Below, one piece after another: positions 11,639 through 25,139 of a stretch of 64,000 bases of DNA. The position numbers and the translations under genes were made by a program. Origin of the DNA: Rhyzopertha dominica (taxonomy: Eukaryota; Arthropoda; Insecta; Coleoptera; Bostrichidae). Each line of letters starts with the position of its first letter. Position 1 is the first letter of the stretch. Location of the stretch: positions 27,771,786 to 27,835,785 of the forward strand of contig QCXZ01000041.1 of NCBI GenBank assembly GCA_025024175.1, read 5' to 3'. The notes under the pieces were generated by a model. That model worked only from the letters and a program-made list of their open reading frames with translations, was not told the origin of the DNA and made no database searches.

Positions 11639-12491
11639 ACACTTTGTTAGATAAGATGAATTACGTTCTAACGTCCTACATACCAATGTATCTTTCTTAC
11701 TACATTTAGCTGAAAATGATGGTGGATTCCCTCGAAACACAATAAACGGATGTGCAGTAAGACATTCATTCATTTGTTTTATTTTATTTTATTAACAAGT
11801 GATCTGCACTTGGAGCATAATAGATCATCTTCCTCATTTAACCTCTATAATTGGTAGTTTGCACAATTGAAACTGATTTGTTGATTGTAGTCAAGTCGGT
11901 AGCTTCGAATTTCGAACACTTCTGAAAAACCTCCACAACTGAGAGATTTATTTAAAATTAAAAGTGGAGACTCAAACAAACTTGTAGCGTGTTGTTTTAA
12001 ATAAACATTAGGAATTCCATCCACAAGACAAATCCTGTTTCCAATGTAATAATTTATAATAGACTTTCTGATGAGTTACTATTACATTTACAATCAGTTT
12101 CATCCGAAATTAATGCTGTGAAAATAAGTTGCAAAAAATTGTATATCTCTCAAGAAAACTGCTGCCCGATAAATCACCATAAAATGTGGTTTCTGGTAAA
12201 CCCCTGCCCCCTTTCATCACACTAACGTATTAATTTATATAACTCCTTAGGTGAATTTGAAAGTAACGAGTTCTCAATACCGCGAGCAAACTATTTCGCA
12301 AGCTTCAATGCTCGCTCTACATGTTTTCCTCAACTTTGCTTTCGAAACAAAATGTAGTCGCCAGTACTTTTGAAACCTGTATATGAAATTCTCTTGTTTA
12401 TAATAAGACATTTTGGTTTGAAGGCTTCCGTGGTTGTTATCGATGACATGTTTTCCAGGTTGCTTCCCACGTTGCTTATTTGACCTTCAAG

Positions 12492-12521
12492 TTTCGACAC
12501 TCATGTCGGTGTCTTCCTCAG
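12492..12521 (-). ncRNA. hammerhead-like core, Penelope-tail type
   Basis: The minus strand reads CTGAGGA, then a 5-bp perfect stem GACAC/GTGTC with an 8-nt loop, then GAAAC. This is the order of the conserved hammerhead core CUGANGA, stem II, GAAA. Such minimal motifs occur in the terminal repeats of Penelope-like retroelements. Stems I and III and the cleavage site could not be assigned convincingly, and no Penelope ORF lies nearby, so this may be a decayed terminal fragment. Confidence 0.35.
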
Positions 12522-13119
12522 AAGTGGCTCTGAAACAGTTTCAGATGTTGACTGATTGATACTAATATTATGCGATTTTGATATGTTTTTCGATTCGAAA
12601 AACGCCATAACTCCTACCCTTGAGGCAAAAATTCAGTATCCATTTAAACATAACTGTCTTTGGAGTTGTCGATGTGTAAAAATAATTTCATTCTTGGCTG
12701 AAGATTGAAGCTTCCTCTCTATAATTCTATAGATAGTTTCTAGCTTCACTATAGTAAGAAATAAACCCGCCCCTAGAGCCCTGCCTACATGCTAGTTTAG
12801 GAAACAGATCGTATGCTTTTTAGGGGTTTAACCTGAAAACCTATTTCGAACTCATTTAATTAAATCATATTAATTGTCCGTGTTCATTATTATGATGCTG
12901 TTTTTTATTTCCCCGTGCGAACGAGCGGGGCCTAGATAATGCCTGAGTAGTTGCACTGACAATACAATACAACTATTTCGGACATTTTATAAGATGAACA
13001 ATCGTAATAGGAACTTTTACAAATTCTGCTGAAAATGTTCGCCTTAAACCACTTGTCAAATATGCCTATACCCCCATTTGATGCATCATTCTTTTATAAG
13101 TATCTGCTGCAGTTCCGAA

Positions 13120-13228
<109 letters not shown>

Positions 13229-13323
13229 TGATTATTCTTCATTGTTCATCCGGTGTATGATGAATGAGTTCAACGTTTCCAGTTAGACAGAATTATTATA
13301 ATGTTTTTTTTTTCTGATTAAAG

Positions 13324-13401
13324 GCACACTTGCCAGTTCACGACCCTTTCAGGAAGTTAGCTAAAGCGCCTATAGATTTCTCCAGACAAAACGTAATCGC
13401 G
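13324..13401 (+). CDS. candidate 78-bp internal exon, gene unknown
   Basis: A T-rich tract followed by AG at 13322-13323 precedes a 78-bp open stretch of exactly 26 codons with no stop, ending at GCG followed by the strong donor GTGAGT at 13402. The peptide includes HDPFRKLAKAPIDFSRQNV, and the stretch is more GC-rich than its surroundings. Both ends are phase 0. I do not recognise the protein. It could be a small exon of an unidentified host gene or chance. Confidence 0.25.
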
Positions 13402-16400
13402 GTGAGTTTACTATAAGATGTAATGAACGAGGAAGCAACACAGTGTCATTGCTCCTGCAATTCCATCAAGTTTATGACGGGCAATCAATATGAAATAAAA
13501 TGAACGCTTAAAGTGGGAATCTACCGAGAATATAAAAGCCATACAAGAGACAAAAATACATAGCTCGATGAAACGTATTCTTATACATATTATTACATGT
13601 ATAGGGGTATATAGGGTGTTTCACAACTTATCCGAAAAATTTTAACCACATGTAGGTATATATATAAGAAGTTGATTTGTCGAAAAAAATCTAATGAAAT
13701 GAAAACTCACAAAAGGTGACGTTAACAACAGTTGTTTTACGCATGCTATGCAATTCTTAAACTTCCATTTTCCAAACTTTAACTTTTTTTCTCGTTTTTT
13801 GTCGAACTTTCATTAGATTCATTAAGGCGTGCTGCTTCTATAAGCTGAAAATTGTATAACATAACATGTGACTTCTTAAATTTTTTTTAAATATCCCGTA
13901 AATAATTTTAAAAAATACAATAGTTTCTTTTTGCGATATTTTCTTAATTTGTCTTGTACCCTCAGTGGTACTGTGACCGAAATATTCGATTTTGTTTCAA
14001 GAAAATGACATCCAGAATTGGTAAAAATTGATGGCAACTTCAACACTAAAAAAGATACCGGCGTGGACTTCTTACGCTTTTGTAGGTAGAAAAAGGCTTA
14101 GGTTTTCACATGCTGCAATAATAGCGTTTACTTCAATCGCCTTTTCCATCAAGTACTGTGAGTGTATGATCCGGTTCATATCACTGTGCAGTCCCTTCGC
14201 TTAAATGACATATTATTTGTTATTTGTGATTGTTAACATTTGTTATTAAGAATGTCATTAGTCAGTCATCTTATGGGCTGAAAAAACTTTCATATCACCG
14301 TTTGCTGGAAATAGTTAAAAACACGCAGTATCACATAAATGTTTAAAATATTAGCGTTGCAACAGAATAAATCGAGAAATCTTACCCACAAGCACCTAGT
14401 CAAACCCTGGGTCAAAGCCATACTAGCAGGTAAACTTTCCGTGTTTAAAGAAAGAAATTGCCATCCACATAATTTGCAACTCTGTAGGAGGTTATTTCAC
14501 ACTGAGGTAGGAGGTTGTTTCACATTGGTGTAGAAGGCAGAAGGCGATTTTGTCCATGATAACCTATAAGACGTCAGTAAGAAACGGCTTTGCTAACAGA
14601 TACAGATGGGCAATATCGCTGGTTAATAAACTTAAGTTATTTTAGAAAATGGTCGTATTGAGAGAGAGAGAGAGAGAGAATGTTGGACAGTTTCAAAGAA
14701 ACAAAACACAGTGAAGAACAACTAAAATCGTCAAACACTGCAACGCCGCGTAGCCTACTACTGCTGGTAGTCAAACATCCATGCAGGCATCACTACTAAG
14801 GAAATTTTGTAATTGACAGTTGCAAAATGTCAATCATTACGTTTGGAAAAGTATATATATTTAATGCATTTTCCGCTGACAAGAAGTGCATTTTTCTAAA
14901 CGAACACACCGCATATTATATATGTATACAAAGCTGATTGAATAATACGTTTTCAGATAGTATATCTGCATTTTTAAAAAGCTTTTGGCGTTTTGTTATT
15001 AAATTGATGTAAGTAATAATTAATAGTATATTACATAAGGAGAGTTGTAAGAAGCATATTGCGAGTAACGCATTTCCATGAATGCGTAATTGCCTTACAA
15101 CTGGAGTACTATACTTTTTCTACGACGTCTATATTTTTAAAACTTCATATTTTGCCTTTTTTCAGCAAAACAAATAGGCTAATGACAGTAAATGACAGTC
15201 ACAACAAAGTATTGACAAACGTCAAATCACTTAAAGAATGGGGCTCATCGGATATTATCACTTACCACTGCTTACAATAACTGGAACGTTTTAATTCTAA
15301 TTTAATGTTATGTAGATATAATTTAAATACTTTTCAAAAGGCAAAAGCATCAACTGAAATTCTGCACTTTCATGATAACGTTGTATAAACATTAACCATT
15401 TTTTTTATATTTCAAACAATTAACTGACACAAGATAACATCCTGTGAACGCAATATTGAATTCGAAACTGAAGCGTAATAAAGAATTTGTGCTAATCATT
15501 ACGTAACACTATGTGTAATAGCGAATTTACTAATCAAGTACACGGTGCCTAAGGAGCAATGTACTAATAAAGGAGTAGAAAAAGGTTTCTACGAAATACT
15601 TTGTTCTACTTGGGCAGTCTGAACAGGTCATAACAAGATCATATTAAAGTTTTAGTGATATGTCCCTTGGCTGACGAATGAATTTTCTTAATTTCTAATT
15701 TATGGAAAACTGATTCTCAAAAGTTCTTAATCTATTTGAATTTCAAAATTTGAGTATTTCCGTCATTCATTTTGGCTCTCCTAATAATCATTGGATCAAG
15801 TCCTTCAAAGACTAAACCACTTGCTGACAAAATAATTCTGTTTTGTTGTTTAATGATGTTGCGTACTCCTTTTCGTTGACACTGTCCTATAAAGAAGAAT
15901 AAGAGTGCAAGATCGGACAACCTAGCAGAACAAAGGTCTTAAAGCCTGAACCTCCAATTATCAAATTCAATTGTAACCATCGGGGTACAATGAGCATTAG
16001 CTTCTTAGCTCCTGGTGAGTCAAACTTTCAAGAAAATAGTTGAAAACGAATCTGCAAATTTCCTTGTACTTTTGTAGCAACCAAACAAACGTTGAAACCA
16101 ATTTTTTTGTTTTGAAATGCCACGTCTTTGATAACTGCTGTCGATTCTTATCGGTATAAAATTTTTTATTTCTTGGGTTGAAAAATCCTTTATTTCGAAA
16201 ATTTTGCTCCGTTGGTCCAGATGATCTTGGACAAGAGATTGAGATCTTGAATACGAATAAGAAGATTATAACAAAAAACGAACCCTCTTTTCATAATACT
16301 CCGGCTTCAGAACTCGAACCTTGGTAAATATAAAGGACGCATATTATATATTGGGGAATAAATAATTTCATGTAAATTTCGCTAGACAAACACCAAAAGC

Positions 16401-16975
16401 TCTAACACGCATTAAAGCAAACTGTCAAATCGTTAAAACAAGTGGACCAGCTTCGAAATATCCTGGTATACCATGAAATACAGTATTTCTTGTTAAAATT
16501 GTGTTTATTTCCAAAATATGGAAGTCAATTGACCAATAAACTTCAAATTCGCATTGTAAGGTTTGAGTCAGCCACTTTGAAGTAATTCATGGAATAGCGA
16601 AGGGGAAGTTCTCACATGCGTATGAATCGTGCAGCATGCAATAAAATTAGTTGATAAAACTCAGCTACTATGTCATATTAGCATGCCGAATATATCGATT
16701 TCCGTGGAACGTAAAGTATAAATATTAATTTGAAGAGTTCTTGCATAAAATTGTCAAGGCAGAAAGGCAGAAACTGGTACCACGTTCGTGTTGGCCGACA
16801 TAGTAGTCATTCATTATGAAACCCGTCTGGGAAAAGCAATTTTTATTTTTTCTTAACTGCACGGCTTTCATATTTTGATTTTGTAATCGCTTAAATTAAA
16901 TTTGTAAACATGGCAACACTAGAAAAATACAGCCTTTGTATGTCACGCTGCTTCATAATTTTACAAGACAGACTA
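13402..16975. other. unassigned sequence
   Basis: No gene recognised. A transposon-end-like TATAGGGTGTTTCACAAC lies near 13610 without an identified partner. A (GA)n run lies at 14660-14679. Short frames (14339-14533, 15059-15280, 15732-15920) show no known motif. Confidence 0.45.
14660..14679. repeat. (GA)n microsatellite
   Basis: About ten GA dinucleotides in a row. Confidence 0.9.
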
Positions 16976-16979
16976 CAGT

Positions 16980-17130
16980 ACAGTACAACACAGCCCGCAA
17001 AAGTTGTTGCAGAATCCTTATGTCAAGATTTGGAGCACAGAAAGTCTGCAACCTTTTCACTTCCAACAAGTTCAGAACATTCATCCTGGGGACAATGAAA
17101 AGCGACTGGAGTGTGCCGAATTACCCGTAA
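16980..17130 (+). pseudogene. Tc1/mariner-like transposase fragment
   Basis: One frame reads FHFQQVQNIHPGDNEKRLE. It resembles the linker between the DNA-binding region and the catalytic domain in a widespread insect Tc1/mariner-type transposase group, where the block is like H-Q-VQ-L-P-D-R--F. No catalytic Asp/Glu and no terminal repeats were found around it, so this is an isolated fossil. Confidence 0.4.
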
Positions 17131-17219
17131 TAATGTCAACAATACGCGAAATAATTAAAAATGTTTTGATTAAAACCCAAGGGCTGTCGTCAAAACGAAC
17201 GTTCAAGAACACATTTTAG

Positions 17220-18163
17220 TTAACGGACTGCGTTGTCTTATTAGTGATTCGTAGGTAGGACTAGTGCCATTGCAATGTCTTGGCTGGGGGGCCGAAACGG
17301 CAACACTGCTTGAGTAAGCTGATGGTCAATTTTGACACTATGCAAGTAGAGTACCGTGTTGTAGGTGGCTGGCGGCAAAACTTACAGTTTAAATCGTTCA
17401 GCTACAAAGGTTTTAACCTGCTTTCGAATAAAACATATTTGCATGGTTAGACAGCGCACTAGCCCTTGGGTGATAATGTGCTTTATTTAGTACGCCGCCA
17501 CTTCACCAATAAGTTTTTGATAGCCATTGCTTTACCCTATTGTTGTATTATACAATCTTTTATATAAGTATCCTTTACACTTATTTTTTTCCTGGCGAAT
17601 AACTTTTAGTGAATAATTATATTACATAAACTTACAGATAGAAGAATGAGGACAATTCACAAAGGTTTTATATACAAGCACTTAAAATATACGTATATCC
17701 ATAATTTTTGTTTCGCTTTAGAGAGAATGTTTCCAACTTGTTCCCTATTAAAGTTGTAGTGCATACTAAGAAATAGTAATTATTATCAGTTTGTACTGTC
17801 CCATAATTTATTATCTATAATTTACTTAAATCTAACGTCATTGTTTGTCCTTATCTCAAACTTAACCAACCATAATGTTCTCTTCACTTTTTTTTAGTTG
17901 TAGGAGCTAGGGTATCAGCATTTCTTATACTGTAGGGTCTATTATCTTACCGACTTTCACTTTACAAACAATTCCATAAGACAAAAAGAACATACATACG
18001 TTTTCAGAACTTTTAATAAAACATTAAAATCATCTATTCAGACGATTCTGCAAAGTTGTTCATGTAATCTTCCCAGATTTGCAAAAATATTTAGCAGGAT
18101 ATCCCGCTCCACTCCATACTAATTCTAGTGATAGAATATAAAAAAACCGCTGCAAATCGAATC
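17220..18163. other. unassigned sequence
   Basis: No gene or repeat recognised, apart from the short flank next to 18167 that is shared with the flanks of the other TIR copies. Confidence 0.45.
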
Positions 18164-18166
18164 AAT

Positions 18167-19022
18167 ACTTCCACATCCAATTGTCAAAATGACTACGTTT
18201 TTATTTTTTATACTATACGTTTAGTAATCAGGTTTTGAGCATTTTTTCTCTCTACACATTTTTTCTAAGACGAACAGTCCAAGTGATATTAGCAAAAATA
18301 TATAAATTTTAAAATCGTTTTTCCAAATAACTCGAAAATTATTAACTTAACAAAAAAAAATACAAGAGCGCTTTCTGATCAGAAATTTGATTTTCTATAT
18401 AATACCAAAATTTAGAAAAATCGTATGAGCAGGGTACAAAAGAGGCTTTTTGGAAATATTTCGGAAATATCAAAATTTTGAATAAATTTTCTCAGATACT
18501 TTTTGTGGCAAATTTTATTCCCTATCTGACGGTATTTTCATTTTTTTAATATATTAAATATATCCGGAGATATTTAGGAAAAACCGTTTTCTTTAAGTGA
18601 CGCTTTTTTGCTAATATCTTATAAACAGTTTGCTGCACCGAAAATTTATAAGAACGAATAATACTCGCAGTTATACTACTAATCACATATTAAAACGAAA
18701 AAAAATTGAAAAAATACAAATTTGCAAAAAGGGTAGTTACCCCCCAATTTCACCCCCTTCCCGATACCCTACTTACCCCACAAACAATAGGTCGCTTTGG
18801 GTAGGTGAGATTTATACATCTGCCAAATTTCAAGTTCATATATTAAGTCTTTCGAAGGTTATGGTGTCCACAAACAATACCACAGACACAGACAAGAAAT
18901 TTGTTGTTGCACATATTTTGTTTTTTTTTGCGTTTTCGACCATTTTAAAGCGAATGAGCAAATAAAAAATTTTGAAAATTTTTTTGGCGATACAATACTT
19001 CCCATCCGTTGGATGTGGAAGT
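18167..19022. mobile_element. unrecognised TIR element, copy 3
   Basis: An 856-bp copy with 14-bp inverted ends ACTTCCACATCCAA flanked by AAT on both sides (18164-18166 and 19023-19025). It is in the same orientation as copy 2 and inverted relative to copy 1. It contains the block CCCCCTTCCCGATACC near 18757 that is also seen, inverted, in copy 1. Non-coding. Confidence 0.8.
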
Positions 19023-19025
19023 AAT

Positions 19026-21090
19026 ACATTGACCACGTGAAAATGATAAACACGTTGCAACTACCGATTTGAATGCATTACATTGACTTACATTGACTTA
19101 CTTCATGTTATTTGTGCGAAACGGGAAGTTAAAAAGCGATTTATAAAATGTATCGAATTCAGTGGCGACTTGTTTAAACCCTGTTTTTATTTAATAAAGT
19201 CATACGATCGCTAAGATCACTATTTGCTATATCAAAATTTCAGAAGCTTACTACGTTAAGCACGTTTAGTTCCGCCCGATGAGATGTTTTAATTATTATA
19301 ACAGGCGTTCATTAAAAAACTGGCCAAGCAAACCACGGTTTTATTTTTCTAAAGCAAGCGTAAAGCGGCCGTGTGGTGTAGATTATTTCGTATAATTTGA
19401 TGTACACTTAACGTTTGGTCCGTTTGACGTATACGTAGTTTACTACACTGATGCAAATAAGACGCTATTACTGTTATCTGTCACTAATATGGGCAGCGTT
19501 GATTCTGCAAAAACTCACAAATTGAGAATTACATACTACATATAACCGCAGCGTGTATTAAACTAACAAACATGCGCAACATAACCTCGGTTGTTTTACA
19601 GTCGACACAAGTGACAGTTTAGTTTGTTGCCCCACCACTACGACGTACTACATTCAGGCGACAAAACCATTCCGGCTCCTTGACCCGCTTTTTTATCAAC
19701 GCCTATTATAAATCAGTTTTGTTCTACGAAAATGCCAATTTAACAGTGAAGCTTTTCATGGTGCAATCTAAATCAATGTCAACTTCGAAGGGTTATATCT
19801 CTAAAACGTAGCAATATGATATGCCCCGATATAAACTTTTTTTGTTTAGAATTAGACTATCGTCCCATATACTTGTCTCCACCGAAATACAATTGTATAT
19901 TATTAGTTTCTGTCATTCAAACCACATATATTTTGCTATTTTCATAAGCGGTAGAAGTAAAATTTAAGTTACTTTTAACTTTTCAGTACTTACGTTTCGA
20001 TTCAAGTTAAGGGATCTATCGAACATCATAAATATCAAGCAGCAAGTCATATCTGGTTTTGGAAGATATCATCGTACATAGTGACATTCTGTAAACTATA
20101 AACCTAAGTTTACCTCATTTCTATTACTTCCTAGTAACCTGCACATACGTATACTGCTTCGACAACTATATCTTTATTTCATCCACCAATTTATTTTTCC
20201 CATTTATCACACCAGTTCCTAAATGCATTTATTGGTGTAAATATGATCAGTTTTTGGAAGCATCTCCTACAGTGCGTTTCTGTTATTCCTTTTAATATAA
20301 TTTGATCCTGAATCTATCGTGTATATTAGATTTTTCACACACTTTGTTACGGCACTAATCATGGATACATTATTTGACATAACTACTGTTTTTTATCCAT
20401 GTGCTTAGTAAGTTGTAAGTATGTGCTATAGTACAATCTGCTGTTTTTTTGTGTTATATTTTTTTATTCTGTTCATTTTCTGTACTAAACCTTTTTCTAG
20501 CTGTTTAATTAGATAAAATTTCGACGACCATCATCAATTCATTCTCGTGGAAAACTGTCATCCATTTAATAAGCTGGTATCAACACGTCCCAAAAGGACT
20601 ATAAAATTAATGACCGAGTGAAGTAATTAATGAACAACATAAGGGGAAAAGGATCGGGTGTTGACTTTATTACACTAGTAGTAATATTTACAGAAATGTG
20701 TAGTCTCATTTACATTCCGCTTTTCGCCGGTGTACGAGTCTTTTGTTTTATTGCGCTTTATCGCGGAGAATAAGTACAAGGTCAGAAAGTTTTTGCCCAA
20801 CCTGCGGTTTACGAGAGCCTCAAGTTACGGGCTTTTATAAGCGCTAAAAACGCCCTTGAATGAGGATGCGATAAGAAACATTGGGCGAATAAAGCTTTTT
20901 ACTGCTCTTGAAGTTATAAAGAATACGACCGACCCTTCAAAAATTACTTTAAAAACTTTATAAGTGGTAGACAAATGCGCTAATTCTTAATTACTTTTGC
21001 AATTCACAGTATGAATAAATCGAACTTCTTATTAGATCTAGGCTAAACCTCGGTGAGCGGTGGTGCAGCGGGATAGATGATACACATATA
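19026..21090. other. unassigned sequence
   Basis: No gene recognised. A short tandem duplication ACATTGACTT lies at about 19080-19100. Otherwise AT-rich DNA of unknown origin. Confidence 0.45.
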
Positions 21091-21092
21091 TA

Positions 21093-22035
21093 CAGGGTGT
21101 CCCAATGTAAAAAAGTTTATTTTTTTTAAAGTGATCTACCCAGTTCGACTTTATTTTTGGACTGTATGCTAAATTAAGAATCACTTCTGAGGTCGTTCTT
21201 AATAATCTACCATCAATTTTGATTTGTGGCGCTTTTTCTGTTCAAAAATTTGTACCTTCCAAATCCTGGTAAACAAATCAAAGTAATTAACGCGGTTTGT
21301 GTCCTGATTGTTTGCCGCATCTTTTAAGTGTGCTCAGTCGCATGTGCCCACTGCGAATTAAAAATGTCAAAAACTAACCTTTTACCAGTATATATTATTG
21401 TGTTAATTACGTCTATGTCATTTCGCCTGCGTGAAAAACACTCCGTGGACAGCTGTTTCGGCTTATAAAGCCTCCTCGGCACAGCTATAGTCTCAACGCA
21501 GACAGCATGGCATAGATTTGGCTTTCCTTATATACACCAAGGTAGGCGATATGAATGCGAGAATTACAGTGTGCATGACACCATGCCATCTAGTGGCAAT
21601 ACGGCATCATCCAGTCGTCTCTGCGGAGAACTAATCTGACGATCGTCGTTGGGGAACGTCTGCCGGTTTTTAACCGCCTACATCATAGTGGACTGCCGTT
21701 CAGATTAGTTCTCCGCAGAGACGAGTGGATGATGCCGTATTGCCAATAGATGGCATGGAGTCATCCACACTGTAATTCTCGCATACATTATTGTACTTCT
21801 CAAAAGCTTTTTAACAAGCTCTCCATGTATATAGGTAAGGTTTACATAGTCGATTAGAATGCAGGTCGCCATCCTATAGCAACTATATTTCGGGAAACTT
21901 CTGTTTTGGGCAGTAAAAATTGAGTGGGCTTCTTCTCTTAATATTGGGGCACTCTTTATACAAAACACAGTTGTAATCTAAACAAAAATCAGTATCTCTA
22001 ATAATAAACAAGTTTTGAAATTTTGTAACACCTTG
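21093..22035. mobile_element. possible Tc1/mariner-type non-autonomous element
   Basis: TA followed by CAGGGTGTCCCA at 21091 and, inverted, TA with CAAGGTGTTACA at 22036 bound a 943-bp segment. The ends look like the TA-flanked CAGGGTG termini common in Tc1/mariner relatives of insects. The match between them is imperfect and no transposase is present. The segment encloses the strong hairpin at 21552-21787. Confidence 0.4.
21552..21787. repeat. large hairpin, ~88-bp arms, 60-bp spacer
   Basis: Arms 21552-21639 and 21700-21787 are inverted copies with only about five mismatches. They include the blocks GCGAGAATTACAGTGTG and CGTCTCTGCGGAGAACTA. The arms are more GC-rich than the surroundings. 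A transcript would form a long near-perfect stem. Confidence 0.85.
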
Positions 22036-22037
22036 TA

Positions 22038-24041
22038 TGTATGTGTGATGTGCTACATACGTCAAACCGCCTAATACTAGCTAATAACCCTAAATGGCTG
22101 TGTAGAAGCACTAGATTCTAGAAAAAGGTTAGTTTTGCAACGCAGCTTGATTCAGTCAGAATCACCTTCACCTAATCCTTTTTTATCTGTACACCTTTCT
22201 TATCTCTGTCAGTGTCGTGTTTAAATAATGTATGGAAGGTGCAAAGCCGACGATTATTTTATGCAAGCTAGTGCTCTACCGGAAGGTGTCAGTCTACGAC
22301 AAAAATGATATGACACCATCGAAGGTACTTTATTCCTGTCATTTAAGGGGTCGCAATCGGCTTTGCATAAGAAGTCTAATTTCATTCGTCCACGAAAGTT
22401 CAGACAGTTCTACGTAGTAAACTAATTATCGACTTCCAATTATAACTCAGACGCTGTCACTTCGACACTTTCAGTTTAAGGGCCAAGTTAAATACCGCTA
22501 AATTTATAAATTAAACACGGTTACAACATATTAGTACAAGATAGCTATGGCAAGTATCATAGACAACTTTTTTATAATCATTATCTAACATTTCTTTAAA
22601 GTATTTAAGACATTTTGCTGTTCATCCAAGGTAGGAAGCCATTATTGGAACTAGATGTATCTGACTGTACCAAAGTGGAGTACACTTTAGGCGCAAAGAT
22701 GTAAAAACGAAAAGTAATGGTGTCTGGTACAGAGAAAATTCGCTTTTACTAGGTAGATTTAAGAACTATAGATATAATAGCCGTCTAGCGAACACCAGTC
22801 GAAAAAGATTTCTTAATATGAACTTTAAGTAGAAAACTAAATTGAAAAAAAAACAAAGCAATAAAAAGTTTAATAAGTTTTATACAATAATTCATCTAAG
22901 CTATTGTGTGTACAGATCAAACCTTTTCGCTTTTATTAAAGCTCATCTGTGCAGCTTTAAACTAGTGAAGAACAGGGTATAGAACTGATTATGACTTTAT
23001 TATACTAAAGAAAATGGTGAAATGTTAGGTGAGAATTAGGTGGCGTCATTAATCAGAAGAAAAAATTGGAATGGCAGTCAAACCTAGTTCCTTTTGCTGG
23101 GGCTAGATACCTCTATAATTAAACTTTTTGCTGATAAGCGGCTTCGTCGCATATAAAAATCATTTTAAAGTACATGTTTGAGATTAAAACGGCAAAAGTA
23201 CATTTCAAATTAAAAATATAATCTTTGTTACTATAAGACTCATGACACACGTTGCCCGCAAAGTAAATAAATTTGATATTGCTTTGCTGTTGTTCGATTC
23301 TTCTATGGAACGGCTGTTACTATGTATTTATGCAGAGCTTTTGAAATTTAGGTGCAACGGATTTTGAAAGCTTTGAGTTTTACAAAGGCAACGTCATAAA
23401 GAAGGGATGATGCAATAAATTATGTATCAAAGTAACGTAATAGCCGTACTTGTCAGAAAATTTAATTAATGGAAGAGCATATTCCTTAAGTTTGTGTGTC
23501 GAGCTTCTTCTGTATTCCCTAATATAAGACATTTTAAAATACCTGCTGAAGAGGCAGCAAAGCGAGGCAATATACTATAGGTAAATGTATTTTGTCCAAG
23601 TGTAAGATAAAGTAATTTACTGAAACTTACCGACATCAAAAATTGAAAAGAAGAATACGCAGGTAACTACAGGGAAGATATAAAAAATCCTAATATGCAT
23701 AAAATATATGCTCACATTAAGCTAATTTTTCAGGGCTGGCGTTGTTGCTTTTTTTCCAAGTCAAATCCGATGTTTAAAAACTAACTTTCAGCGACTTTTA
23801 GTCAACACAGCAATTATAATAAAAGGGCGATATATGCGTGTAGCAAACTTAAGGATAGTTTAGTTTCGATTCGTTTAGTTCGATACCATATAATGCCTGA
23901 TGGCTATTTTTGTACCCCTGGGCCCTTCGGCAGGAGTCGTCGTTAAAAGTTAATTTAATGTTGTATATACACAGTACAACATTAAAACAGATAAGTTTTC
24001 CAAACATATCCTCGAATTAAGCTTAATATATTTAATGGTTT
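22038..24041. other. unassigned sequence
   Basis: No gene recognised. Weak dyads occur at 22236-22360 (TGCAAAGCCGA and its complement) and at 23958-23985 (10-bp arms TAATGTTGTA). Nothing else stands out. Confidence 0.45.
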
Positions 24042-24191
24042 AATGTTTCTAGTTATTTTGGGGTTTATTCGACCTTAGATTAATTGAAAGAATTCTCTTT
24101 TTTCCAATGTCAAGCTTTCGACTATATTCAAGTCTTCGTATTCTTTCAATTGATCTAAGGTCGAATAAACCCCAAAATAACTAGAAACATT
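24042..24191. repeat. hairpin, 52-bp arms with one mismatch
   Basis: 24042-24093 is the inverted copy of 24140-24191 with a single T/C difference. The arms include TTTTGGGGTTTATTCGACC. The spacer is 46 nt. The near identity of the arms suggests a recent fold-back duplication or maintained pairing. Confidence 0.9.
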
Positions 24192-25139
24192 GATAACTAC
24201 GACCGCTACTTCCTTTAAATTTAATGGTTTAATATATCACTACATATTATAAAACAAAGTCCTCCGCGTCGCCTGTTCGCGGTAAAAAACTACTGAACGT
24301 ATTTTCATGCGGTTTTCAGCAATAGAGTGATTCATGAGGAAGGTTTAGGTATAATTTGCTAAGGTTTTGTTTTGGTTGAAATATAACCATAATTGTTGAA
24401 AGTGTCGGAAAAAAAGAAAAAGTCGCCTGGGAGCTTTCATCGAAAACACTGCCTAATGCCTTTGAGATATAACAAAGCAATCCATTGTGGGATACTCCTC
24501 TTCTATAGATCTACAAAAATGTCCGCAATGCAATATATCTATCTTTTAAGGATAGGCAAGTTTACAATAGTGTCACGACATCTGGCGGCAGATACATAAA
24601 CTATTAAGAACAGTACTTTAATGCTGGAAAAAGGCGGAATTATTGTGTAATAGTGCTGTTTTGTTATATCGTATTAGCATTTTTAAATTGTTGGCAGTGA
24701 ATATTATTAAGAAAAAGGGGATACATGTAAACACAAAAAGCATGTGTGATATTATATTATAATAATAATATGCGGATATGTGATTAAGCGGTTATCACAT
24801 AGGTTATTACCACGAGTGTGTTTTTGTTACCATTACCAGTTCCTTTGTAATAATTATATTGCATATACTCGGTTGCGAACCCATCTGTGTTTCATTTTGC
24901 GATACAGATGAGTGTATTATAATAGCAAGTACTGTTTATTTCCGCCATTTGCAAAGACACACTAGCGCCACAAAAGGTCGATAAACTCTTCTATAGCCTA
25001 CTATACCCATGCTATCTTCTAAAAATGGTCACATAGAATACAATAATTGAATAGCTATTTAGACGGATACAATATTAATCCTTATCAACTTAAATACGTT
25101 AGTTAAGCATTAATTTAAATGAGTATTTTAGAAGTTATC
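24192..25139. other. unassigned sequence
   Basis: No gene or repeat recognised. A 68-codon frame at 24393-24599 has no known motif. Confidence 0.45.
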
